Shown: positions 25,751 to 34,708, counted from the first letter of the stretch. The stretch is DNA of 64,000 bases from Ignavibacteria bacterium (GCA_017303675.1 JAFLBX010000002.1:1364411-1428410); one strand, 5' to 3'. Notes: generated by a model from the letters alone, not told the origin. Made by a program: numbers and translations.

Positions 25751-26803
25751 CTAATCCTTTTTCTTTCTTTTATCAATTTTCTTCAAAACCTGGGATAATT
25801 TGAACGAATTAAAATTTACGTATGAGCCTATAGTTGTTGCCACATGCTCATGACCAAAATGCTGGCTCACAGCAGCCATTTCCTCGCCGTTCACACATTT
25901 TTCCAATGCTAAGTGAGCCGTCAATTTTCTGAAAGAATGAGGATTGTAATACTCCATCTTTGCATCTTTAGCCCGGTTTTTAAAAATATGTCTTATACGA
26001 CCCGAACCTGTCCAGAATACCGGTTCCACTTCGTCTGATTTTTCAAAGCATAGATCATTTCCTTTTGATGTTGATTTCGATCTGGGAAAAACCGGGTCGT
26101 CTTTTTTAAAGCCCTTTGCTTTAAGGTATTCCACCCAATCAGTTACATATTTAAGTAATTTAGGCTCAAAGTTGAAAATCTTGCTTTTAATTTGTTTGGA
26201 AAACTTTGTTTTGACTCCTTCTTTCGGGTCTTGGTAAACCTCCATTTCTTCAATATCAATACATCCTAAGGGTAAACTCGCAATTGCTGAATCCCTCATA
26301 CCGGTAAGTACCGTAAAGGCAATTAAAGAACGGTCACGCATTTCTACTTCACTCTTTCCCTTCACAGAAGCACTTAGCTTTAAAACATAATCAAGTGAAG
26401 GGTTTTTCTTTAATCTCCCCTGCTGAGATATTTTGCTTTCCGAATCAGCTGTATTCAGGTAGGCTATATCGTTGCCGGATAACCTGCTTTTATATCCCGG
26501 TTGCATAAGCAGCCATTCATAAAAATTTTTCAGCATTTTCAAATAATGGCAGTAGGTAGATATCTGGATAGGCTTATCTCTGTAACTGGACTTTTTAAGC
26601 CAGGTTTTGTATGATAATGCTTTTTCCTTTCCAAACTTAGCAAATTCTTCATAATTTGAAAATTCTTCATATTTTGTTAAAGCACTTTCAATCTTATCAA
26701 TAGTTGCTGGATTCTTACCTTTAACTTCCTGCAGCCATTTGTAATATTCCTGTTTGGTCTTAATATTCTGAATGTTAATTGTCATATTTAAAGCTCCTCT
26801 CAT
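25751..26803 (-). CDS. Tyrosine recombinase / integrase (left)
   Basis: This 350-residue protein is full length for a phage-type integrase. It has an N-terminal helical SAM-like DNA-binding domain (residues ~10-110) and a C-terminal catalytic domain. The catalytic residues are visible: Arg170 in LTGMRDSAI, His289-x-x-Arg292 in HSFRKLTAHLALE, His318 in HFGHEH and the nucleophile Tyr328 in GSYVNF. The start at residue 1 gives MRGALNMTINIQN; Met7 is an equally possible start. It cuts and rejoins DNA at attachment sites. Upstream, spaced by 14 bases, is an HTH/zinc protein and then an excisionase-like gene, a typical mobility module. Confidence 0.9.
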   Translation of the reverse strand: MRGALNMTINIQNIKTKQEYYKWLQEVKGKNPATIDKIESALTKYEEFSNYEEFAKFGKEKALSYKTWLKKSSYRDKPIQISTYCHYLKMLKNFYEWLLMQPGYKSRLSGNDIAYLNTADSESKISQQGRLKKNPSLDYVLKLSASVKGKSEVEMRDRSLIAFTVLTGMRDSAIASLPLGCIDIEEMEVYQDPKEGVKTKFSKQIKSKIFNFEPKLLKYVTDWVEYLKAKGFKKDDPVFPRSKSTSKGNDLCFEKSDEVEPVFWTGSGRIRHIFKNRAKDAKMEYYNPHSFRKLTAHLALEKCVNGEEMAAVSQHFGHEHVATTIGSYVNFNSFKLSQVLKKIDKRKKKD

Positions 26804-26817
26804 TAATATATTTTCTG

Positions 26818-27345
26818 TTAAAAATTCAAAGTTAATTGTTCGCTTATATGTTTTTTAGTAACCCTGTCTATGTCAGTGTTTAAAGGGAGAGATGAGTTAC
26901 TCATTAATCCTTTTCCTTTCGCTTTAAGTATCTTCAATGAGATCATTTTATTTATGATCTTATCAGAAGCGAACCTGTATATTGCAGTCCCGCAAAAGTT
27001 ACAATTGCCAGTTATTTTTGCATGTTTATTTCCATTCCCCAAGCCTTTTTCGGTTATGATATATCGCAATTTTTCAGGCTTACTTATAGTTTCTTTCCTG
27101 CATTTTAGGCAGTAGAATTGATGTAATTCTAATTTTTTCTTATTACTTTTAAATTTTTTTTGAAGAAACTCTTTAACTACAAATCCCAAGTAAAGATGCG
27201 GTCTTGCATGTTCTTCAAGCGGCTTCATACCTTCTCTTTTCCACACCTGAATAGTGCGAATATGAACATGAAATAACTCAGCCAATTTTTGATTGGTGTA
27301 AACCTTCCTGCCCTTAATTAGTGATATATTTATCTTTTTTGACAT
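26818..27345 (-). CDS. HTH plus zinc-finger DNA-binding protein of the mobility module
   Basis: Residues ~12-60 form a MerR/Xis-like helix-turn-helix (VYTNQKLAELFHVHIRTIQVWKR, written here in part: LAELFHVHIRTIQVWKREG). The middle holds two Cys pairs, CLKCRK and CNFCGT about 37 residues apart, as in a zinc ribbon, separated by a basic segment. It is 175 residues, soluble and basic. It lies between the excisionase-like gene (7 bases away) and the integrase (14 bases away), so it probably regulates or assists recombination. The precise family is not recognised. Confidence 0.75.
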   Translation of the reverse strand: MSKKINISLIKGRKVYTNQKLAELFHVHIRTIQVWKREGMKPLEEHARPHLYLGFVVKEFLQKKFKSNKKKLELHQFYCLKCRKETISKPEKLRYIITEKGLGNGNKHAKITGNCNFCGTAIYRFASDKIINKMISLKILKAKGKGLMSNSSLPLNTDIDRVTKKHISEQLTLNF

Positions 27346-27352
27346 TATTCAC

Positions 27353-27631
27353 CTATTTAGATAAATATTTTACGGCTTCAGCTTCAATATCAGCAGTTCC
27401 TTTTACCGGATTCTGATATACCCAATCATCCAGCATGACCTTATCAAAATAAATCTTTTTGCCGAAAGGCTTATAATACGGTATTTTTCCGCCTGAGGTT
27501 AATTTGTAAAGGTATGATTTGGATATCCCGAGATATTCAGCAGCTTCATTGAAGGTATAAGGCTTTATCCGCTGAACCTTTAGTAGTTCTTTAATTTCAA
27601 TTAAGGTCATTTCGATTTGTTTTTGAGTCAT
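27353..27631 (-). CDS. Excisionase-type helix-turn-helix protein
   Basis: This 92-residue protein has the helix_turn_helix_17 pattern: YTFNEAAEYLGISKSYLYKLTSGGKIPYYKPFGKKIYFDKVMLDDWV, here seen as NEAAEYLGISKSYLYKLT followed by the wing GKIPYYK. Proteins of this type act as excisionases or transcription regulators in Bacteroidetes mobile elements. It is the first gene of the HTH - HTH/zinc - integrase run. A perfect 24-base palindrome lies 61 bases upstream of its start and is a likely operator or recombination-directionality site. Confidence 0.85.
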   Translation of the reverse strand: MTQKQIEMTLIEIKELLKVQRIKPYTFNEAAEYLGISKSYLYKLTSGGKIPYYKPFGKKIYFDKVMLDDWVYQNPVKGTADIEAEAVKYLSK

Positions 27632-27691
27632 CTTGAATAGTTGTTTAATTATTAACTATTCAAAAATAACACATCTGGTATAGCTAAGTAT

Positions 27692-27715
27692 ATAGACTGT
27701 CTATAGACAGTCTAT
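27692..27715. promoter_or_regulatory. Perfect 24-bp palindrome, candidate operator
   Basis: The left half is ATAGACTGTCTA and the right half is its exact reverse complement, with no spacer and no T-run following, so it is not a Rho-independent terminator. It lies 4 bases beyond the stop codon of the 440-residue gene and 61 bases upstream of the excisionase-like gene. The position fits an operator that controls the mobility module. TCTATAGA at the centre also contains nested symmetric half-sites (GACTGTC). Confidence 0.6.
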
Positions 27716-27719
27716 GACT

Positions 27720-29042
27720 TTATTTTCCTTTTTTTACATTTTCTACACTTACTTTAATTTTATCATAGTTTTTCGATTTACCCTTAATGTTTGTTTTTCG
27801 TACAGTTTCATCTTTAAAATCCGTACCTTCTGGTTTAACAAAGCAATCACGAATTACTGCATTCGGTTGTGTAATTTCTTCAATCAAACCGCCTAATTTC
27901 AATTCTTGGAACAATTCCTTTAGATCAGCAATACTACCTTTCCAAACAATCCTATTTTTTGCTTTTGTATTCATATCTTTTTCTGGTGTTGGTAAAATGT
28001 AATTTTCGGGTTCATTTTTCATTTCTACATTATCTACATTTGTCTTTAACCTTCGTTTTTCAGTATGCAGCAAGGGAAGAATATTTTTGCTCAATAATCT
28101 TAAAAAGCTTTCGTATTCTGACCTGCTTATGTGGCTACGTTCAAAATCAGCCATTGGTGAATATTTAATCCTTTTGAATTTATCTTGCAACCCATGCTTT
28201 TTTAATACTATCTCAATTGCATCATCAGGGTAATGATAACAAATCTGGTTCAATTCATGCAAATGATAATCTAAAAATTCTATTTTTTCAATATCATTTA
28301 ATACCTTCAAATAATCTTTGATTTCAATAACATCAATAAAAAGATGATTTTCCCAATACTTTTTCCTTTCCATTGCCTGTTTATTCTGTAATTTTTCTAA
28401 ATCTTTGTAAATATTAAGAATATCCTTATAGTGATTTGGAAAGATGTAACGTGGATCATCAACCAACTTTTCAATCATTCGCCTTATTTTAATGTATAGA
28501 GAGTACTGCTTTACCTGTTTTTTCCAATATTCCACTGGAAATCCATTAATATAATTGCCGGGTTTTTGTCCTTTGCTCCACTTTTTAATCAGAAATTCCT
28601 CAATACCCATCAATACTTTCTCCAGGAATTCAATCTTTCCATTAACATCACTAAAATCATTAACTTTGTTATAAAAGGAATTTGTTTTAGGTATTTCCAT
28701 GTCTCTGGGTCTATCCGGGTTCGACTCATCAATTAAATCTTTAATTAAAAGTTGAATTTCTGAAGGCTTTGTTTGGTTATTTTTTCTTTCTTCAAGCCTA
28801 TGTTTACCCCGTGAAGTAATTCCAATTGCATAAATATCTGGTCCGTTTGTCATAAAGCACTTTGCAAAGCCATCCTCCTCAAGCAATAAAGCAGCATCTT
28901 TAAGTTTAGTTTGATGTGCTTTAAATTCGTCTAAAACCAAAAACTTTTCAAATCCTATACCGCTGGCGGATGGTTCTTTTTCATGAAATTCCTGAAGTTT
29001 CTCCAACAATATTATGGATATTTCTCTTAAAGTCAGTGTCAA
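27720..29042 (-). CDS. Hypothetical protein with winged-helix-like N-terminus, 440 aa
   Basis: Residues ~25-80 look like a winged helix: a hydrophobic helix pair (HQTKLKDAALLLEEDGFAKC) followed by a strand-turn-strand (DIYAIGITSRGKHRLEER). The middle is long and helical. The C-terminal part contains RIVWKGSIADLKELFQELKLGGLI, a motif widespread in mobile-element proteins of Bacteroidetes that reads 'i-W-G-s...L..LF.eL...g.I'. Together this suggests a DNA-binding accessory protein of the element. The exact family is not recognised. It lies between the RM operon and the mobility module, separated from each by a short gap. Confidence 0.65.
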   Translation of the reverse strand: MTLTLREISIILLEKLQEFHEKEPSASGIGFEKFLVLDEFKAHQTKLKDAALLLEEDGFAKCFMTNGPDIYAIGITSRGKHRLEERKNNQTKPSEIQLLIKDLIDESNPDRPRDMEIPKTNSFYNKVNDFSDVNGKIEFLEKVLMGIEEFLIKKWSKGQKPGNYINGFPVEYWKKQVKQYSLYIKIRRMIEKLVDDPRYIFPNHYKDILNIYKDLEKLQNKQAMERKKYWENHLFIDVIEIKDYLKVLNDIEKIEFLDYHLHELNQICYHYPDDAIEIVLKKHGLQDKFKRIKYSPMADFERSHISRSEYESFLRLLSKNILPLLHTEKRRLKTNVDNVEMKNEPENYILPTPEKDMNTKAKNRIVWKGSIADLKELFQELKLGGLIEEITQPNAVIRDCFVKPEGTDFKDETVRKTNIKGKSKNYDKIKVSVENVKKGK

Positions 29043-29085
29043 TTGTTGGCTTTTATATAATCAAACAATTTTTCTTTATCTGTAT

Positions 29086-29610
29086 TCAATTATCTCTATA
29101 ATATTCAAGCGCAAATTTATCAATTAATTCATTTGTTATACTGTAAGAATCAGTTTTTATCATTTCTAAAGTCGGATTCATTAAATTAACATAATACAAT
29201 TCATGAAAGACGCTTACGGTTATTGGAGCTTCAGTTTTTTTATCCGTAAAATCCCTGTATATTGTAAGTTCAATTCCGCCATAGTATATTACATCATTTA
29301 CACTTTCGTGATTTTGAAAGAAGTTATAAGAAAACCACACAGTGAAAAAACCATCAGTACCTATCAACAAATAAATAGATGGTTCTATTTCCGGTATTTT
29401 ATATTTTATCTTATCAATTATATATTTTAGATCAGGTAAATAAGATTTGAATTTTTTAGCTTCATCTGAATAATTTACGAAACCAGTATACACTTTAAGT
29501 TCTTTCATTTCTTGTGAATTTGTATCTTGTATATAAATCGTCAATAGAATTGTTATAAGCAAAAGATAATGATAAATATTGTGTGATAATTTGTATGCTA
29601 TACTTTTCAT
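29086..29610 (-). CDS. Hypothetical exported protein, 174 aa
   Basis: Residues ~8-32 are hydrophobic (NIYHYLLLITILLTIYIQDT), consistent with a signal peptide or membrane anchor. The rest has no motif I recognise; LLIGTDGFFTVWFSYNFF and VSVFHELYYVN are hydrophobic strands. It starts 2 bases after the stop of the DCD-nuclease gene, so it is probably the last gene of the RM-linked run. Function unknown. Confidence 0.55.
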   Translation of the reverse strand: MKSIAYKLSHNIYHYLLLITILLTIYIQDTNSQEMKELKVYTGFVNYSDEAKKFKSYLPDLKYIIDKIKYKIPEIEPSIYLLIGTDGFFTVWFSYNFFQNHESVNDVIYYGGIELTIYRDFTDKKTEAPITVSVFHELYYVNLMNPTLEMIKTDSYSITNELIDKFALEYYRDN

Positions 29611-29612
29611 TT

Positions 29613-30422
29613 CTACAAAATATTAATTCCGTATTTTCTTAATTTATTTGGTAGTATATCATCTAAATTCTGAATATGTTCATTTTCAAGATTAATCAAA
29701 TTTAGATTATTTGTATTATATAAATGCAATTTTCTTTCTTTTCGTTTTATATATTCAGGATTTTTCAAACCCCAAAACTCAATGTAAAGATTAGCACTCT
29801 TAATAAAAAAGTCACTTACTATCATTTCTTTGATTGGAACAATTCTTTCGTAAGCATGGGCAATATTGTGATTAAATAGCCAATTATCTATTAAAACCTC
29901 GCTGAGAGATTTTACATAATGCCCATCCTCACATCTGTAATTTGACGGAAATTTATTTCTGTCATCATTTTCAATAACTGCTTTATTAACTCTTTCAGGA
30001 AGTTCTTCTTCTTTTTCGTGTAAGTTTATTCCAAGCGCTGAAATTAATTTATTGCCTTTATCTTCAGTAATTTCAAAAGGATAAAAAACTTTTGAATACG
30101 GAATGCCCATAAAGTTAAGGTAATCATTTCTCATTATTCTTCTTGGTGCTTGGATCGTTTTTATTCTAACCTGCCAGGGGAAACCACCACCCCACGCATC
30201 CGGTATTATGTTAAAAGTACCGTCAGAATCCGCATAAAATGGTCCTTCAATAAAATCATTTTCCTGATTAATGATCTTATTTAAATTATTCAAAAATAAA
30301 ATATCACCTCTTTTTACTTCCTGAACATATTTTCCCATATTCGCAGTTTGTCCAAACAGTTTCAACTTAATACAATCATCATATGTTTGGTTACCGCACC
30401 TGAACATATAAAATTTTGGCAT
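29613..30422 (-). CDS. DCD-domain / PD-(D/E)XK nuclease-like fusion protein
   Basis: Residues ~3-90 match the DCD (development and cell death) pattern: YMFRCGNQTYDDCIKLKLFG, then RGDILFLNN, EGPFYADSDG and PDAWGGGFPWQVRIK. Residues ~160-250 look like a PD-(D/E)XK nuclease: RCEDGHYVKSLSEVLIDNWL with Glu175, YERIVP then SDFFI with Asp204, and LYIEFWG with Glu215, followed by YIKRKERKLHLY (Lys227, Lys231). The usual ExK is ExW here, so the catalytic Lys may be displaced. A reader domain plus nuclease suggests modification- or substrate-dependent cleavage, as in type IV restriction. It lies downstream of hsdR in the same run. Activity is inferred only. Confidence 0.65.
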   Translation of the reverse strand: MPKFYMFRCGNQTYDDCIKLKLFGQTANMGKYVQEVKRGDILFLNNLNKIINQENDFIEGPFYADSDGTFNIIPDAWGGGFPWQVRIKTIQAPRRIMRNDYLNFMGIPYSKVFYPFEITEDKGNKLISALGINLHEKEEELPERVNKAVIENDDRNKFPSNYRCEDGHYVKSLSEVLIDNWLFNHNIAHAYERIVPIKEMIVSDFFIKSANLYIEFWGLKNPEYIKRKERKLHLYNTNNLNLINLENEHIQNLDDILPNKLRKYGINIL

Positions 30423-30444
30423 AACTTAAATTTTATTGAATATA

Positions 30445-30831
30445 TTATTTACAAACAAATTTAATCGTTTTTTCTCTTAATGAGTTTGGTTTAGCGTAAA
30501 ATTTATCCGATAAGTTATCATCATCAATATAAGTCCCATTAGAATAATAAGTAGTAATAGATAATACTTCATAACTCAATTCAGTACAATTAATTTTAAT
30601 TTTAAGAAGTGAATAATTAATGTTTCCGTTTGCATCTTTGGATAAAGAAAGAGGGATTTGTTTTTCCCAAATATATACATATTTATCTTGATAACTTATT
30701 GTCTCATTATCAATATAATATTCAGTAAATTCATTATTATAATATAACACCCATCTATTATCTTGAGCATAAAAGTAAACAGTGTTTATCAAAATAAAAA
30801 TAGTTGCAATTAAAATTAATAGATATTTCAT
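30445..30831 (-). CDS. Hypothetical exported protein, 128 aa
   Basis: The N-terminus (YLLILIATIFILINTVYFY) is a clear signal peptide or anchor. The remaining ~105 residues are beta-rich with many Tyr and Asn (WVLYYNNEFTEYYIDNETIS), like small periplasmic surface-adhesion/'LPS-assembly' type sequences often seen as hypothetical proteins. No family is recognised. It starts 23 bases after the hsdR stop, within the RM operon strand, which is an odd place for a secreted protein. Confidence 0.55.
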   Translation of the reverse strand: MKYLLILIATIFILINTVYFYAQDNRWVLYYNNEFTEYYIDNETISYQDKYVYIWEKQIPLSLSKDANGNINYSLLKIKINCTELSYEVLSITTYYSNGTYIDDDNLSDKFYAKPNSLREKTIKFVCK

Positions 30832-30854
30832 AAATGTTTAGTTATGAGTTTAAA

Positions 30855-33851
30855 TTACTGTTTTACGGAATTTATCTTTTCATAAACACTCTTCAGCATC
30901 CACATTTTTACAAATTGACCAAAATCAGCGTCATTCATTAATTTTGTAAATATTTCCTGATTTTGCTCCATACGGTCAATCAATTTATTTTCATAAATAT
31001 CACTAAAGGGATATTTAAAATTATCAATCTGATTTGAAGCTGCTTGTTTTTGGAGATTCTCATCATTTATCAATTCCTGTTGTATTTGCTCAAAGAATAA
31101 TCTATCTGCATCTGTAAATTCAGTGCCAAACCTTTCATTTAATAAATTTATAAGTTCAGAAAGTTTTATTGCATCATCTTTATCTTTTCTCATCCCTGCC
31201 TCAGTTACGGGCTTTAATGGGATTTTCTCATCAGTATCCAGGTTTATCTGTACTTCACTCATTTTTTGCAACCGGTAATACTCCAGCGCAACTTCATCAT
31301 CTAATTTTAGTATACCCGATAAGTCAGATTTCGGTAATTTAGTCAGTAAAAACCTGCCATATGTATATAATTTTTCTAAATCAATATCCTGAAAAGGCAT
31401 TATCTGAGATAAAAACGCATAAAGTCTGGTATAACTCTGTAAAGAATTTTTAAAATCTTCTTTTTCGTCTTCATTATTTAACTCTTTGAACCTGTCAACT
31501 GCAGGATCTATAAAAGAATTTAGACGTGAATGGTCTTTTAAATGTAATCGTTCCTGTGCTTTATAAAATATACCACAAAAGTTATCGATTTCACTCTTCC
31601 ATATAATTTGCTTTGTTTCAATTCTCGTTTTCAAGTCAAATAACAAATTCGGGTCTGTTGCCTTTTCTAATTCTGTAATCTCGTAATAGGGTTTAAAGGC
31701 AAAAAGAATTTCATCTGTAGTATTAGCAAAATCCAATACAAAAGTATCTTCTTTTCCGGGACAAGTACGATTTAATCTTGAGAGAGTTTGAACTGTTCTA
31801 ACCCCTGAGAGTTTCTTATCTACATACATAGTATGCAATAAAGGCTGGTCGTATCCATATTGGTATTTATCAGCTACAAGTAAAATCTGGTACTCAATAG
31901 TATTGAATTTATCAGGTAATTCAGTTTCAGGAAAACCATTCATTTGAGCTTCGGTAAACGGGTTATCCGGATTTTCAACAATTACTTTCCCTGAAAATGC
32001 AATTAATGCTTTTATGTCTGTGTAATTCTTATCCCTTAAATATTTATCAAACTCTAACTTATATCTTACAGCATGAAGCCTGGAGGAAGTTACAACCATA
32101 GCTTTTGCCAAACCACCAATTTTCTTTGATGTGATTTGTTTGAAATGTTCAATGATAACTTCAGTTTTTTGTGAAAGGTTAGTTGGGTGTAAAGAAACAA
32201 ACCTTGCAACAGCTCTTGCAGCTTTCTTTTTATTAAGTAAAGGGTCATCTTCTATAGATTTTGAAAGCCTGTAATATGCATTATATGTTGTATAGTTTTT
32301 TAGGACATCAAGTATAAAACCTTCCTGTATAGCTTGTCTCATTGAATATAAATGAAACGGCTTGGGTAAACCATCGGATCCTTTTTCGCCAAAAACTTCA
32401 AGTGTTTTTGATTTAGGTGTAGCCGTAAAAGCAAAGAAACTCAAATTCTTATGCTTTCCTCTTGCTTTAATTGATTTCCTGATTAAATCTTCGGTATCGT
32501 CAGTATCATTTATTGATTCTTCTTTTTCAGCTTCTTCAAGGCTTTTTGCTGCTAATACTTCTTTCAGTTTCTTTGTTGCTTCACCACCCTGAGAACTATG
32601 TGCTTCATCCACAATTATTGCGTAATTTCGGTTAGGCAAGTCCTTCACAATATCTAAAATTGAAACAAACGGAAATTTCTGCAGTGTTGTAATAATTATA
32701 GGTATAGCATTTTTAAGTGCCTCACCGAGCTGAGATGAACTTTCATCAATTTTTTTAACTACACCATCTTTATGGTCAAACTGATAAATGGTATTTTGTA
32801 GTTGTCTATCCAGAACCTTACGATCTGTTATTACAATTACAGAATCAAATATCTTATTATTGTTACTATCATGTAAAGTTGATAGATGATGAGTTAACCA
32901 GGCTATAGAGTTACTTTTTCCGCTTCCGGCAGAGTGTTCAATAAGGTAATTTTTACCTGAATTATTTAATTTTACGTCATTAATCAGTTTTCTTACAACA
33001 TCTAATTGGTGATACCGGGGGAATATTAAAGCTTCTTTTTTTCTTATTTCATTCCCAAATTTAAATTCTTCAACTTGTAAATGGAGGTAGCGTCCTAAAA
33101 TATCCATTAAACTATCTTTTACTAAAACATATTCCCAAAGATATGAAGTCTTATAACCATTTGGATTTGGGGGATTACCTGCGCCATTTTCAAAACCTAA
33201 ATTAAATGGAAGGTATTTAGTTCTATTCCCATCAATTTTTGTTGTCATAAATACTTTATCAGTGTCTATGACAAAGTGGACTAATGCTCTTTTTTTAAAT
33301 TGAAACAATAATTCATTTGCACTTCTTGAAGCTTTATATTGCTTTTTTGCATCTTCTACATTTTGACCTGTAAATTGATTTTTAAGTTCTGCTGTTATTA
33401 CTGGCAAGCCGTTTAAACATATCAAAAGATCAATTGAATTTTGATTTGATGAGCTATATTTAACCTGTCTTGTAACTGTAAGCTGATTTAATGAATACAA
33501 TATTTCTGTATCGGGATTTAGTGTTGTTTCCGGTTTGAAGAAAGCCATTTGAAATTTTATGCCGTAATCAGTAAAGCCATATCTTAAAACTGAAATCGTT
33601 CCATTAAGTTCAAGCTCTTTGCATAATCTTTGAATTAATTTATCTTCAACATCATCACCGTGTATATCAGATATTCTTTCCCATTGCTTGGGCTGTGAAG
33701 ACTTTATAAAATCAATAATTCTATTTTTATCTAAGGCAAGTTCCTTATTAAAATCATCCGTATTTCCTTTAAAATAACCACCGTTTTCAATTAAGCTATT
33801 TTCTATAGCTTCTTCAAATGCTTTTTCAGTATGTATTTGGGTATTAACCAT
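30855..33851 (-). CDS. hsdR: Type I restriction enzyme R subunit
   Basis: This 998-residue protein has the standard HsdR layout. The N-terminal nuclease core has Asp and Glu-x-Lys around residues 140-156 (IDLLICLNGLPVITAELKNQ). The Walker A motif GSGKS is near residue 307, the DEAH box near 415 (IIVDEAHSSQGG) and the motif III FTATP near 470. Helicase domain 2 and the C-terminal helical region that binds the methylase follow. It translocates DNA with ATP and cuts at a distance from unmodified sites. It follows the DUF6602 gene by 14 bases and belongs to the hsdM-orf-hsdS-DUF6602-hsdR operon. The length is normal and no frameshift is seen. Confidence 0.95.
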   Translation of the reverse strand: MVNTQIHTEKAFEEAIENSLIENGGYFKGNTDDFNKELALDKNRIIDFIKSSQPKQWERISDIHGDDVEDKLIQRLCKELELNGTISVLRYGFTDYGIKFQMAFFKPETTLNPDTEILYSLNQLTVTRQVKYSSSNQNSIDLLICLNGLPVITAELKNQFTGQNVEDAKKQYKASRSANELLFQFKKRALVHFVIDTDKVFMTTKIDGNRTKYLPFNLGFENGAGNPPNPNGYKTSYLWEYVLVKDSLMDILGRYLHLQVEEFKFGNEIRKKEALIFPRYHQLDVVRKLINDVKLNNSGKNYLIEHSAGSGKSNSIAWLTHHLSTLHDSNNNKIFDSVIVITDRKVLDRQLQNTIYQFDHKDGVVKKIDESSSQLGEALKNAIPIIITTLQKFPFVSILDIVKDLPNRNYAIIVDEAHSSQGGEATKKLKEVLAAKSLEEAEKEESINDTDDTEDLIRKSIKARGKHKNLSFFAFTATPKSKTLEVFGEKGSDGLPKPFHLYSMRQAIQEGFILDVLKNYTTYNAYYRLSKSIEDDPLLNKKKAARAVARFVSLHPTNLSQKTEVIIEHFKQITSKKIGGLAKAMVVTSSRLHAVRYKLEFDKYLRDKNYTDIKALIAFSGKVIVENPDNPFTEAQMNGFPETELPDKFNTIEYQILLVADKYQYGYDQPLLHTMYVDKKLSGVRTVQTLSRLNRTCPGKEDTFVLDFANTTDEILFAFKPYYEITELEKATDPNLLFDLKTRIETKQIIWKSEIDNFCGIFYKAQERLHLKDHSRLNSFIDPAVDRFKELNNEDEKEDFKNSLQSYTRLYAFLSQIMPFQDIDLEKLYTYGRFLLTKLPKSDLSGILKLDDEVALEYYRLQKMSEVQINLDTDEKIPLKPVTEAGMRKDKDDAIKLSELINLLNERFGTEFTDADRLFFEQIQQELINDENLQKQAASNQIDNFKYPFSDIYENKLIDRMEQNQEIFTKLMNDADFGQFVKMWMLKSVYEKINSVKQ

Positions 33852-33865
33852 TACATTTATTTATC

Positions 33866-34708
33866 TTAATTATTTTCCTCAAAATTTAATCTTGCTTTTG
33901 CATTAAAACTTTTATCTGTTGGATACCACAAATAGCTATTATCAATTGTTGAATCCGATAAATAATCTAAAAGATTTGAAATAAAATAGGAAAACGAAAG
34001 GTTTTTAAGTTCAAATATATAACCGTTTCTTGTATTTTGATTTATTCGATCAAGGCTCATCGGGTGAACAAATTTATAAAATTTGTTTTTGTTGAAACTT
34101 ATATGATTTACACAATAATATTCATAATTTTCATTATCTTGCAGATTAATTGATTCTGATAAAATGTAATTTTTTAATACTTCATAATCTGTTGTTTTTT
34201 CATAACCTGTGTAAGAAAAAATACCATTGAATAATTTACTGTCAATTTTTTCTTGAGTTGTGACAGTGTTTATCAAATACTTTTTCTCAAGTGCTTTCAT
34301 TTTGGCATCATAAACAAATTTTCCAATTTTGTTCATTCTATGAATAATTTTTCTGTTTTTTTGATTTTTCAAATTTGCCTTCACTTCAATTATAGCCTTT
34401 ACGGAATCTGGCGTTACAATTGCAAAATCCCCTTCTTTGAACATTGTTGGATATGAGTTATCATAAACTATAATATCAATTTGCGGTGAAGGTTCGTGCT
34501 TTCCTCTTTCATCTGTTTGTCTAACAACGAAACCTGAAACTATAGAATATTTCTCCGGTAAGAATCTTTTGATAACTGTTTTTAAGATCGCTTCTTTATA
34601 TTTCCCTTCTTCACCCCAATGATCAATTAGATTTCTAACTCGATCCTTAATAGCTATAAGTTCATGGGTAGTTGTTAAATGAAATTTATTAGTATCCTTA
34701 ATTGACAT
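33866..34708 (-). CDS. DUF6602 nuclease-like protein in the RM operon
   Basis: This 280-residue protein matches the DUF6602 pattern: FLPEKYSIVSGFVVRQTDE, then PSPQIDIIVYDN, then a hydrophobic strand and VKAIIEVKANL. Asp78, Glu108 and Lys110 form a D...ExK set as in PD-(D/E)XK nucleases, and the strand order fits. The family's role is not established. It overlaps the hsdS end by 11 bases and precedes hsdR by 14, so it is made together with the RM subunits. It may be a second nuclease or an accessory factor; this is inference. Confidence 0.7.
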   Translation of the reverse strand: MSIKDTNKFHLTTTHELIAIKDRVRNLIDHWGEEGKYKEAILKTVIKRFLPEKYSIVSGFVVRQTDERGKHEPSPQIDIIVYDNSYPTMFKEGDFAIVTPDSVKAIIEVKANLKNQKNRKIIHRMNKIGKFVYDAKMKALEKKYLINTVTTQEKIDSKLFNGIFSYTGYEKTTDYEVLKNYILSESINLQDNENYEYYCVNHISFNKNKFYKFVHPMSLDRINQNTRNGYIFELKNLSFSYFISNLLDYLSDSTIDNSYLWYPTDKSFNAKARLNFEENN

